A stretch of DNA of 64,000 nt from Microbacterium sp. ACRRU (GTDB lineage Bacteria > Actinomycetota > Actinomycetes > Actinomycetales > Microbacteriaceae): NCBI RefSeq assembly GCF_022346945.1, contig NZ_JAKRNI010000001.1, forward strand, positions 124,001 to 188,000, read 5' to 3'. The translations under genes and the position numbers were made by a program. Positions 44,724-52,375 of this stretch are shown here, in pieces. The notes under the pieces were generated by a model, which saw only the letters and a list, made by a program, of their open reading frames with translations, ran no database searches and was not told the DNA's origin. Position 1 is the stretch's first letter, and each line of letters starts with the position of its first letter.

Positions 44724-46172
44724 TCAGGCGCCGCCGTCGCGGGCGACGCCCCACCGGCGGAGAGCCGCACGGCTGGCACGGGCGGCGTCTTCTTCGTCGT
44801 CGATGGCCTCGTGCAAGGTCGCCGCGTCGATGACGTCACCCTCGCCGTCGGACCGACCGGCGTCATCGTGGTCGGCGGGTGTCATCGAGGGCTTTGGAGA
44901 AAGATCCTCCGTGCCCTCGGCGGCCGGTGCGTGCGCCGCCGAGCCCGTGGCCGGTGCCCACCCCGACAGATCCACGGGCATCGTCGCGCCCGCCTCGGGC
45001 TCCTCGACATCGTCCACACCGAAGTCGGCGCGACCCCCGGTCATGCCATGCGAGTCCTTCGCCTGCGCTTCCGCCAGCGCGGCGGCCGCGGCCTGTCGGT
45101 CGCGTTCGGCAGACACGTACAGCGACAACGCCTCGGGGTCGTACGCATCGGTCTGCATCGACGTGTCGACGGTGGCCGCAGCGGACGGCGGGACGCGTTC
45201 GACGAGGGCCAGAGCATCGTCGATGTCGGACCGCGTGGAAGGGACGATGTGGTCTCCGCGCACACCGTCCGCGAGCGCCTCCAGCAGTGCAACGGCGTCG
45301 TCGACGACCGCGGCCTCGCCGGCATCGTGACCGTGCACGAGCCACTTCGCGAACTCGAGCTCCGCGTACAGCCGTGCCCGCTCGCGCAGCAGCGGATCGG
45401 GGGAGCGCTCTCCCGCGGCCGCGTACCCCTCGTAGACGTCCTCGGTGGCCGTCGGCGCGGACGCGAGCCAGCGAAGGTCGACGGCGGGATCTCCGACGCT
45501 CAGCCCGGACCAGTCGAGGATGCCGCTGACGTGGGGAACGCCGTCCGCGTCGTCCATGAGCAGGACCGACACGCTCGTGGCGCCACCGAGCACGACCGCC
45601 GACTCGAACCTCCAGAGGTCCGGCTCGTGCAGGGCCCGCCGCCACCGCATCATCAGACCGTCCGGCACACGGCCGGTGGCATCGGCCCGGTCGAGCAACC
45701 GAGCGACGTCGTCTCGCACCTGCTCCGGAGTGCGAGCGGGGAGGCCGTCTGTGCGCACGAACGAGACCGGCAGTGCGTGCACCGCGGCGAGGGCTCCGCC
45801 GATAGCCGGTGCATAGCCGGGGCCCTTGGGGAGGTCCGCGGGGTCGATGCGGTACCCGTCCACGAGATCGACGATGAGCACGCGGTTGAGGCCGGACCCC
45901 GTCTCGCCGACGACCTCGGGCGCTGCGAACGGAAGCAAGGCCCGCACCCCCGGGGTGAGGGCGTGAAGCGCACGAGACTCCGCGGCGAGGTCGGCCGCGG
46001 TGTCTTCGGTCGCCGGCATGCGCACCACGACCGTTCGGCCGTCGTCCAAGGAGATGAGAGCCGAGTCGAACCTCCCGCCGGTGTTCTCGGTCAGCGGGGC
46101 GGCGCTCGTCACACCGATGCGGGGCAGGGCCGCCGTGGCGGACGCGGCTAGAGTGAGGGGCGAGCGTGCCAT
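44724..46172 (-). CDS. Aminoglycoside/macrolide phosphotransferase-fold protein, catalytic loop degenerate
   Basis: 482 aa. The N-lobe (LISLDDGRTVVVRMPATEDT) and C-lobe of the APH kinase fold are recognisable, and the DFG-equivalent ILDWSGLSVGDPAVDLRWLA is present. The catalytic loop, normally HGDxxxxN, reads VVLGGATSVSVLL (Leu 195 in place of His, Gly 197 in place of Asp), so phosphotransfer is doubtful. A 170-residue acidic, disordered C-terminal extension follows. The start ATG 46172 lies 6 nt after TACCCT. An antibiotic-resistance role should not be assumed; the gene sits in a conserved core locus. Confidence 0.8.
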   Translation of the reverse strand: MARSPLTLAASATAALPRIGVTSAAPLTENTGGRFDSALISLDDGRTVVVRMPATEDTAADLAAESRALHALTPGVRALLPFAAPEVVGETGSGLNRVLIVDLVDGYRIDPADLPKGPGYAPAIGGALAAVHALPVSFVRTDGLPARTPEQVRDDVARLLDRADATGRVPDGLMMRWRRALHEPDLWRFESAVVLGGATSVSVLLMDDADGVPHVSGILDWSGLSVGDPAVDLRWLASAPTATEDVYEGYAAAGERSPDPLLRERARLYAELEFAKWLVHGHDAGEAAVVDDAVALLEALADGVRGDHIVPSTRSDIDDALALVERVPPSAAATVDTSMQTDAYDPEALSLYVSAERDRQAAAAALAEAQAKDSHGMTGGRADFGVDDVEEPEAGATMPVDLSGWAPATGSAAHAPAAEGTEDLSPKPSMTPADHDDAGRSDGEGDVIDAATLHEAIDDEEDAARASRAALRRWGVARDGGA

Positions 46173-46178
46173 GCCCCC

Positions 46179-46184
46179 AGGGTA
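46179..46184 (-). promoter_or_regulatory. -10 box, leaderless promoter of the phosphotransferase-like gene
   Basis: TACCCT, GGGGGC, ATG 46172 on the minus strand. Confidence 0.55.
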
Positions 46185-46236
46185 GGTCGGTCGCTCGCCC
46201 GATCCCCCCGCGCCACGCCCTTGAGAGAGGTGTTCG

Positions 46237-47148
46237 ATGCCGCCGTCCGTTTCCCCGGTCTCCGGTCGATGGCCGGAAGGAACCCTGGACCGTGCGGGAG
46301 CGGAACGCGATGTCGACGGGCTGCTCGACCACGCGCGCGCCGCGCGGGACGCGCGTGTGCTCGTCGTTCACCGCGACGCGGCACCGGTGTCGGACGGGCG
46401 CCTTCGTCTCCTCCCCGTGTCCGCCGTCCGGCATGCCCGGGAGTGGGCCTTCCTCGGCCGGTCGCCCGATGGTGCACCGCTGCTGTTGGCGGTCCTGGAT
46501 GAGGAGCCGGATGCCGTGCTCTCCGACGGCGATGCGTGGGCCCCGCTCCGCGCCGTCGGGGGAGACCTCCCCGCGGAGGAGGCGGAGATCCTGGGTACGG
46601 CGGTCGCCCTGGCGGGATGGTTGCGCGACGCGGCGTTCTGCCCCGCGTGCGGCACGCGTACCGAGGTTCGGCACGGAGGTTGGTCGCGGCACTGCCCGAA
46701 CTGCGGGCGTGAGCACTTTCCGCGAACCGATCCCGCCGTCATCGTCCTGGTGTCGTCGGCCGACGACTCCGATCGAATCCTCCTGGGGGCCAACGCGGCC
46801 TGGGGCGGGGGGAGGTACTCCTGCTTCGCCGGGTTCGCCGAGGCCGGGGAGTCCCTGGAAGACACCGTGGCGCGGGAGGTCTTCGAGGAAGCGGGGGTGC
46901 GCCTCGAAGCAATCGAGTACCGCGGTTCACAGGTGTGGCCGTATCCGCGGTCGCTCATGCTCGGGTTCCGTGCCCGCGCCATGTCGGACCACGAGGCACG
47001 TGCCGATGGGGAGGAGATCGTCGAGGTGCGGTGGTTCCATCGGGAGGAGATCGGGGCTGCGCTGCGCGGCGAGACGGCGGTGCAGCTGCCGGGTGCGGCA
47101 TCCATCGCTCGTCGGTTGATCGAGGACTGGTATCGGAGCAGGACGTGA
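46237..47148 (+). CDS. nudC: NAD(H) pyrophosphatase / RNA-decapping Nudix enzyme
   Basis: 303 aa. Hydrolyses NADH or NAD-capped RNA to NMN(H) and AMP. The zinc site is FCPACG and HCPNCG, followed by the Nudix box GFAEAGESLEDTVAREVFEEAG. The NADH-pyrophosphatase signature usually written SQPWPFPxS appears here as SQVWPYPRS, a two-position variant. ATG 46237 has GAGAGG 7 nt upstream. It overlaps uvrD2 by GTGA, the same pair order as Rv3199c-Rv3198c in M. tuberculosis. Confidence 0.94.
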   Translation: MPPSVSPVSGRWPEGTLDRAGAERDVDGLLDHARAARDARVLVVHRDAAPVSDGRLRLLPVSAVRHAREWAFLGRSPDGAPLLLAVLDEEPDAVLSDGDAWAPLRAVGGDLPAEEAEILGTAVALAGWLRDAAFCPACGTRTEVRHGGWSRHCPNCGREHFPRTDPAVIVLVSSADDSDRILLGANAAWGGGRYSCFAGFAEAGESLEDTVAREVFEEAGVRLEAIEYRGSQVWPYPRSLMLGFRARAMSDHEARADGEEIVEVRWFHREEIGAALRGETAVQLPGAASIARRLIEDWYRSRT

Positions 47149-48899
47149 CCGCGGATCCGCTGGAGGGACTCGACGAACAGCAACGGGAGGCCGCACGGGC
47201 GCTTCGCGGGCCCGTCTGCGTCTTGGCGGGCGCGGGGACGGGCAAGACGCGGGTCATCACGCGCCGCATCGCGCACGGTGTGGACACGGGCGCGTACTCG
47301 CCTCAGCGCGTCATGGCCGTCACGTTCACGGCGAAGGCGGCGGGCGAAATGCGGGGCCGGCTTCGAGCGCTCGGCGTGACGGGGGTGTCGGCGCGGACCT
47401 TCCATGCGGCCGCTTTGGCGCAGGTGAACTTCTTCTGGCCGACGCTTGCCGGCGACCAGGCGCCGACCATCATCGACAACAAGGTCCGCATGATCGCCCA
47501 CGCCGCGGACGGCGTCGGATTGTCGCCGGACACCGCGACGCTGCGAGATGTGGCGGGCGAGATCGAGTGGCGCAAGGCGACCATGCGCTCCATCGATCAG
47601 TACGCCGCAGACCGCCCCGGAGGGATCGGCCGTTTGAACGTCGACCAGGTGGTCGCCCTGCAGCGTGCGTACGAGAAGCTCAAGGACGAGCGCCGGCAGA
47701 TGGACTTCGAGGACGTGCTGCTGACCTGTGCCGGGATGATCGAGGCCGAGCCGCGCGTGGCCGCCGCGGTGCGCGAGCAGTACCGGCACTTCACCGTGGA
47801 CGAGTTCCAGGACGTCTCGCCGCTGCAGAACCGCCTGCTGGAACTGTGGCTCGGTGACCGGCGCGACCTCTGCGTCGTGGGCGACGCCAGCCAGACGATC
47901 TACTCGTTCACGGGCGCGGACTCGCGGTACCTTCTCGAGTTCGACCGCACGTACGAAGACGCGCGCGTGGTGCGGCTGGAGCGGAACTACCGATCGACCG
48001 CCGCGGTGCTCGCGGTGGCCAACGACCTGATGCGTGGTCGAGCGGGAGCGCTCGAGCTCGTCGCAGCGGCGACGGAGGAGTCGCCGGTCCCCACCGTCCG
48101 CGCCTTCGACGACGAAGAGACCGAGGCCGCGGGCGTCGCCGCGTCGATCGCGACGGCGGTCCGCGGGGGCGCGGATCCCCGCAGCATCGCGGTGCTCTAT
48201 CGGTCGCACGCGCAGTCGGCGGTGCTGTTGAGTGCCCTGGCGAAGCAGTCGATCGCCGCTACCGTGCTGGGCGGACGCAAGTTCTTCGATCAGCCCGAGG
48301 TGCGACAGGCGATCATGGCGCTGCGTGCCGCCTCGGTCGCTCCCGTCGAGACGGGCTTCCTCGCCACGGTCCGCGATGTGCTGCGCAGCGTGGGGCTGAC
48401 CGACGAGCCCCCCGCCGCCGGCGGTGCGCTGCGCGACGCCTGGGAGGCGCGCGCTGCGCTGCTGCGACTGGCGGAGGAGGCTCCCGAGGGCACGACCCTG
48501 CGGGCGTTCACGGACGACCTTCAGGCCCGCGCGAAGGACCAGCACGAACCGGCGACCCGCACGGTGACCCTCGCGACATTGCACGCGGCCAAGGGGCTGG
48601 AGTGGGATCACGTGTACCTCATCGGGGTGAGCGAGGGACTGCTGCCGATCTCGTACGCGACGACGTTCGAGGCGGTCGACGAGGAACGGCGGCTGGCGTA
48701 TGTCGGTGTCACGCGGGCCGCGCGGACGCTGTCGGTGAGTTGGTCGCGCGGGCGGGGGCGGTCGGAACGGTCGCCCTCTCGGTTCCTTCGAGAGATCGGC
48801 AGCGGCAGTCTTCGCTCGGCCGATGCGTTCGCCAGACCCGCTGGAGCGAGTCGACGCGCAGGTGCAGCGAACGCGTCACCGGGCCGATCGGACCGCTGA
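47145..48899 (+). CDS. uvrD2: ATP-dependent DNA helicase UvrD2, short form
   Basis: 584-aa SF1A 3'-5' helicase. GTG 47145 overlaps the nudC stop. Motifs are GAGTGKTRVITRRIAHG, TFTAKAAGEM, FTVDEFQDVSPLQNRLLELW, GDASQTIYSFTGA, TLHAAKGLEWDHVYLIG and RRLAYVGVTRAARTLSVSW. After the last conserved helicase element PSRFLREI (about residue 545) only about 35 non-conserved residues remain, so the HRDC domain and four-cysteine zinc region of mycobacterial UvrD2 are absent. The last 191 bp overlap the convergent cyclodehydratase-like gene. Confidence 0.93.
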   Translation: MTADPLEGLDEQQREAARALRGPVCVLAGAGTGKTRVITRRIAHGVDTGAYSPQRVMAVTFTAKAAGEMRGRLRALGVTGVSARTFHAAALAQVNFFWPTLAGDQAPTIIDNKVRMIAHAADGVGLSPDTATLRDVAGEIEWRKATMRSIDQYAADRPGGIGRLNVDQVVALQRAYEKLKDERRQMDFEDVLLTCAGMIEAEPRVAAAVREQYRHFTVDEFQDVSPLQNRLLELWLGDRRDLCVVGDASQTIYSFTGADSRYLLEFDRTYEDARVVRLERNYRSTAAVLAVANDLMRGRAGALELVAAATEESPVPTVRAFDDEETEAAGVAASIATAVRGGADPRSIAVLYRSHAQSAVLLSALAKQSIAATVLGGRKFFDQPEVRQAIMALRAASVAPVETGFLATVRDVLRSVGLTDEPPAAGGALRDAWEARAALLRLAEEAPEGTTLRAFTDDLQARAKDQHEPATRTVTLATLHAAKGLEWDHVYLIGVSEGLLPISYATTFEAVDEERRLAYVGVTRAARTLSVSWSRGRGRSERSPSRFLREIGSGSLRSADAFARPAGASRRAGAANASPGRSDR

Positions 48900-49557
48900 G
48901 CAGGTATCGTGCGGCGCGCGCCGCCTCTGCGGCCAGCGCCACGTCGACGTGGGCGCGGGGCCGGGCCAGCAGTTGCGCGGCGATGAGGGGCCAGGAGGGG
49001 TCGTCGCGGTGGTGCGTGGCATCGATGCAGCTCAGACACGCGGTCACGCCGGGGGCCACGACCGGCCCCACGGCGGCGGTGCTCCCGTCTAGCACGAGCG
49101 GAAGATGAACGACATCGTGTCGGACCAGGTCGACGGATCGACGCGGATCGACGCGATGCGCCCCGAGGAGGATCACGCGTGCGCCCGCGGCCACCGGAGG
49201 CGTGGCGAGACCCGCCCACTCCACCCGCGTGGTCCGCGCGGGAAGCGCCGCGAGGGCAGCGCTGACGGCCGGCGCAGCGAGGTCGCCCGCGACCTGGACG
49301 ACCAGTGGCGCGGACCGCCGGCGGCGCACGAGCGCCGGGGCCAGCGCAGCGATTAGCTCGTCGGCATCCTGATCAGCCCCGCCGTGCACACGCACGAGAG
49401 CACGACATGCCGCACGCGACGTGCCCGTCTCGAGGGCTCTGACAGCGGCATCCGTCCACGGGCGACAACGGGGCAGGTGCGCCCGGGCCGGGGAACCGAA
49501 CTGTACGGATCCGTCTTCTCTCCAGAGTGGGGGAGCGGAAGGGTCGAGTCGGAGCAT
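48709..49557 (-). CDS. Orphan TOMM cyclodehydratase-like (leader-binding/E1-like) protein
   Basis: 282 aa. The region VVAPGVTACLSCIDATHHRD followed by DPSWP matches the CxxC...R..DxxWP element of azol(in)e-peptide cyclodehydratase partner proteins (TIGR03882-like, E1/ThiF-related). A second cysteine pair, CRCRS, lies near residue 250 and would complete a zinc site. The N-terminus (residues 1-90) resembles a peptide-recognition winged helix in length. No YcaO enzyme, precursor peptide or dehydrogenase is nearby. A gene of this type at this locus appears conserved in actinobacteria (Rv3196 position), so a housekeeping role is possible. ATG 49557. Confidence 0.72.
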   Translation of the reverse strand: MLRLDPSAPPLWREDGSVQFGSPARAHLPRCRPWTDAAVRALETGTSRAACRALVRVHGGADQDADELIAALAPALVRRRRSAPLVVQVAGDLAAPAVSAALAALPARTTRVEWAGLATPPVAAGARVILLGAHRVDPRRSVDLVRHDVVHLPLVLDGSTAAVGPVVAPGVTACLSCIDATHHRDDPSWPLIAAQLLARPRAHVDVALAAEAARAARYLLSGPIGPVTRSLHLRVDSLQRVWRTHRPSEDCRCRSLEGTERATVPTAPARATNSPTASARPA

Positions 49558-49597
49558 GCCCCGATGATGACCCGCGAGGCGGGGCTACGGTCGGTTG

Positions 49598-49632
49598 TCC
49601 CCAGGGCGGTCACGCGTGAGACGCCCTGGGGA
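49598..49632. terminator. Nested inverted repeat between metalloprotease and cyclodehydratase-like genes
   Basis: TCCCCAGGGCG (49598-49608) and CGCCCTGGGGA (49622-49632) are perfectly complementary; the loop itself contains the palindrome TCACGCGTGA. Probably a terminator or attenuator on the minus strand, just after the metalloprotease stop. Confidence 0.6.
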
Positions 49633-49639
49633 GGACGGT

Positions 49640-51067
49640 TCACACCGGTCGGTGATCCCCGGGGGTCGCGTCGTCGTCGTCATCGTCGCCACTCCGCGTA
49701 GCGTCGGGCTCCTCGCCGTTCGAATCGGCATCCTGCTCCGCCGCGGTCTCCTCCGCGATGAGCTGGGCCAGCGCGTCGTCCATGGCGTCCGAGGGCGCCG
49801 ACTCGCCGCGCGACGCGGCGGTCAAGCGCGCGATGAGCCCGGCCGGGTCGTCGACATCCTCCGCGGAGGGCATCAGGTCGGGGTAGTCCCACAGGGCGTC
49901 GCGGCCGGCCACGCCGACGGCGTCGGTGACCGCGCGCCACATGGCGGCGGCTTCCCGCATCCGGCGCGGGCGCAGTTCCAAGCCCACGAGGGACCCGAGC
50001 GCCTGCTCCGCGGGGCCGCCCACGGCGCGGCGTCGACGCACGGCCTCGGCGATGCGTGCGGCGGAGGGGAGCCGCGACGTGGCATCCTCCGTGACCACGT
50101 CGACCCAGCCCTCGATGGTCGCGAGGAGGTTCTCGAGTCGGGTCAGCGCGGCCGTCTGTTCTTCGGACCTCTGGGGGAGCAGAGCGCCGCTTTCGAGAGC
50201 ACTCCGCAGCTCGTCGGGTTGCGACGGATCGAAACGGGATGCCATCTCTTCGAGGGCGTCCGTGTCGACGCGGATGCCGTGGGCGAACTCCCGCACCTGC
50301 GAGATGACGTGCAGACGCAGCCAGCGCGCGTGGCGGAACAGCCGTGCGTGGGCGAGCTCGCGGGTGGCGAGGTAGAGCGCGAGCTGATCTTCAGGGATTT
50401 CCAGATCGCGCCCGAAGTCGGCGAAGTTCTGCGGCAGGATCGCGGCGTCGCCGTCCGGCATGACCGGGATGCCGACGTCGCCGCCGCCCACGACCTCCGT
50501 CGACAGTCGGCCGACGACATGGCCGAGCTGTGTCGCGAAGAGAGAGCCGCCCACGGTGCGCATGAGACGCCCCGCCCCGGCGATGAGGTCTTGCATGTCG
50601 TCGGGCGCTTGTTGCCCGAGGGCCTCCGTGAGGGCGTCCGCGATGCTCGTCGCCACGGGCTCGGCCAGCTCCTGCCAGACGGGGAGCCTGGCGGTCACCC
50701 ACGCGCCTCGGGTGACGGCCTTCGGCGGGCGCGGGAGGTCCGAGATCGTCGTGGCCTCGCCCAGCCAGAGCGCAGCGAGCGAGAAAGCCTGGTCCAGGTC
50801 GGTGCGCTGGCCGGAGGAGACGCCGAGACCGTCCTGGTTGGCGATGTGCAGGGCCTGACGCTCCGCAAGGCTCCAGTCGATGCCGTCCTGCGCGCCGGAG
50901 AACGCCCCGCGCAGTTGGTTCATGACGGCCTGCATCATCGCCGGATCGATCTGCATGCCGGACAAGCGGGAGAGCTGCTCGGGGTCGAGTCCGGACGTGT
51001 CGCCGGACAGGAGGCGCCGCATGAGCTCCTGGAACTCCTCCTCGGGGTTCCGGTCGTCGTCTGCCAC
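49640..51067 (-). CDS. Zincin-like metalloprotease family protein (DUF2342)
   Basis: 475 aa. The actinobacterial DUF2342 family (Rv3195 by position), annotated as zinc-dependent metalloprotease. The helix that should carry HExxH reads ATRELAHARLFRHARWLR, i.e. R236-E237-L-A-H240, so the first zinc His is replaced by Arg; other recognisable elements are GSLFATQLGHVVGRLSTEVV and WVDVVTEDATSRLPSA. The C-terminal 60 residues are acidic and disordered. GTG 51067 has AAAGGCGG upstream. The family is always next to the PDZ-Lon gene, with which it is divergent here. Confidence 0.83.
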   Translation of the reverse strand: MADDDRNPEEEFQELMRRLLSGDTSGLDPEQLSRLSGMQIDPAMMQAVMNQLRGAFSGAQDGIDWSLAERQALHIANQDGLGVSSGQRTDLDQAFSLAALWLGEATTISDLPRPPKAVTRGAWVTARLPVWQELAEPVATSIADALTEALGQQAPDDMQDLIAGAGRLMRTVGGSLFATQLGHVVGRLSTEVVGGGDVGIPVMPDGDAAILPQNFADFGRDLEIPEDQLALYLATRELAHARLFRHARWLRLHVISQVREFAHGIRVDTDALEEMASRFDPSQPDELRSALESGALLPQRSEEQTAALTRLENLLATIEGWVDVVTEDATSRLPSAARIAEAVRRRRAVGGPAEQALGSLVGLELRPRRMREAAAMWRAVTDAVGVAGRDALWDYPDLMPSAEDVDDPAGLIARLTAASRGESAPSDAMDDALAQLIAEETAAEQDADSNGEEPDATRSGDDDDDDATPGDHRPV

Positions 51068-51192
51068 TTCAGCCGCCTTTCAGCCGGGTCAAGGGGAACG
51101 CGATCTACGCTAGTCGCACGATTCCCCGCTTCCCTCGGCTCGGCTCCTCGCCGCTTACGCCGCGCGCGAACGACCCGGCAAAGGTAGGACCC

Positions 51193-52332
51193 GTGACCCT
51201 GTTCGACGAGAACGTCGCCGTCGTGCCCGCTCCGCGGAGGCGGTGGAGCCGATCGACCGTCTTCGGGGTCTGGGCCCTCGCCGTGGCGACGCTGATCCTG
51301 TTCGTCTTCACGTTCCTGCCGTCTCCGTACGTCATCCAGCAACCCGGACCCGTCTTGAACACGCTCGGCACATCGCCGAACGCCGATGGCGAGGACGTGC
51401 CGCTCATCACCGTGCCCGACGAGGACGAGACCTCCACCGAGGGGCGGCTCGACCTGCTGACGGTGCAGGTCAACGGCAACCGGGAACGCACTCCGAGCTG
51501 GATGGAACTCGCTCTGGCCTGGTTCGATCCCTCGCGAGCGGTCGTGCCGTTGGATCGCATCTTCCCGACGGATCAGACGACCGAGGAGCGCAACACCGAG
51601 AACGCCGCCCTGATGAGCGATTCACAGCTCGAAGCCTCGGCCGCCGCCCTGCGGGAGCTCGGGTACGACGTCCCGCAGGAGATCGTGGTCGGAACCGTTG
51701 CCGACGACGGGGCTTCCGCCGGCGTCCTCGACCTCGGTGACGTGATCACCTCGCTCGACGGCACGCCCGTCTCGAGCGTCGAGGAGGTCCGTGCGGCCGT
51801 TCAGAGTGGCGAGGGCGCCCCGGTGACCCTCGGGATCGAACGCGAGGGTGCGGAGACTTCGGTATCGGTCACTCCGCGATGGGGCGAGGTGAACGGACAG
51901 CAGCAGTGGCTCCTCGGTGTCGGACTCACGGCCGCTTTCGACCTCCCCGTCGATGTCAAGATCCAGATCAACAACGTCGGTGGTCCGAGCGCCGGGATGA
52001 TGTTCGCCCTCGGCATCATCGACAAGATGTCGCCGGGCGATCTCACCGGCGGCGAGCACTTCGCCGGTACGGGCACGATCGACGCGCAGGGCAACGTCGG
52101 CGGGATCGGTGGCATCCGTCAGAAGCTCTTCGGCGCGCGGGATGCCGGCGCCGCGTGGTTCCTCGCACCGCAGGCGAACTGCAACGAGGTGGTGGGTCAT
52201 GTGCCCGACGGCATCCGCGTCTTCGCCGTCTCCACGCTCGAGGAGGCGTTGACGGTGCTGGAGACCGTCCGCGACCGCGGCGACCTCGACGCGCTCGCCA
52301 CCTGCGACGGGACGAGTGCCCCGGCATCGTAG
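51193..52332 (+). CDS. Membrane-anchored PDZ-Lon (S16) serine protease
   Basis: 379 aa. An N-terminal membrane anchor (about residues 24-44, TVFGVWALAVATLILFVFTF) is followed by an exported PDZ domain (about 160-235) and an S16 Lon-type protease domain. The catalytic dyad is Ser 266 in NNVGGPSAGMMF and Lys 311 in GGIRQKLFG, 45 residues apart as expected for Lon. GTG 51193 follows AAAGGTAGGA. It corresponds to Rv3194c. It probably degrades or processes envelope proteins; the AAA+ part of Lon is absent, so unfolding must come from elsewhere or not be needed. Confidence 0.92.
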   Translation: MTLFDENVAVVPAPRRRWSRSTVFGVWALAVATLILFVFTFLPSPYVIQQPGPVLNTLGTSPNADGEDVPLITVPDEDETSTEGRLDLLTVQVNGNRERTPSWMELALAWFDPSRAVVPLDRIFPTDQTTEERNTENAALMSDSQLEASAAALRELGYDVPQEIVVGTVADDGASAGVLDLGDVITSLDGTPVSSVEEVRAAVQSGEGAPVTLGIEREGAETSVSVTPRWGEVNGQQQWLLGVGLTAAFDLPVDVKIQINNVGGPSAGMMFALGIIDKMSPGDLTGGEHFAGTGTIDAQGNVGGIGGIRQKLFGARDAGAAWFLAPQANCNEVVGHVPDGIRVFAVSTLEEALTVLETVRDRGDLDALATCDGTSAPAS

Positions 52333-52363
52333 TATCCACGGCGTTCCCCCAGAGGGCGACGCC

Positions 52364-52369
52364 TAGGAT
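52364..52369 (+). promoter_or_regulatory. -10 box, leaderless promoter of the UPF0182 gene
   Basis: TAGGAT, GGACGC, GTG 52376. Confidence 0.6.
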
Positions 52370-52375
52370 GGACGC

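Noticed and set aside
44695..44727. CTGAGCC/GGCTCAG inverted repeat over the adnB and phosphotransferase-like stops
   Set aside because: Only 7 bp with a 19-nt loop, and both arms contain stop codons; too weak to call a terminator.
44724..46172. Antibiotic-resistance phosphotransferase
   Set aside because: The fold matches, but the catalytic HGDxxxxN loop is not present and the gene sits in a conserved core locus.
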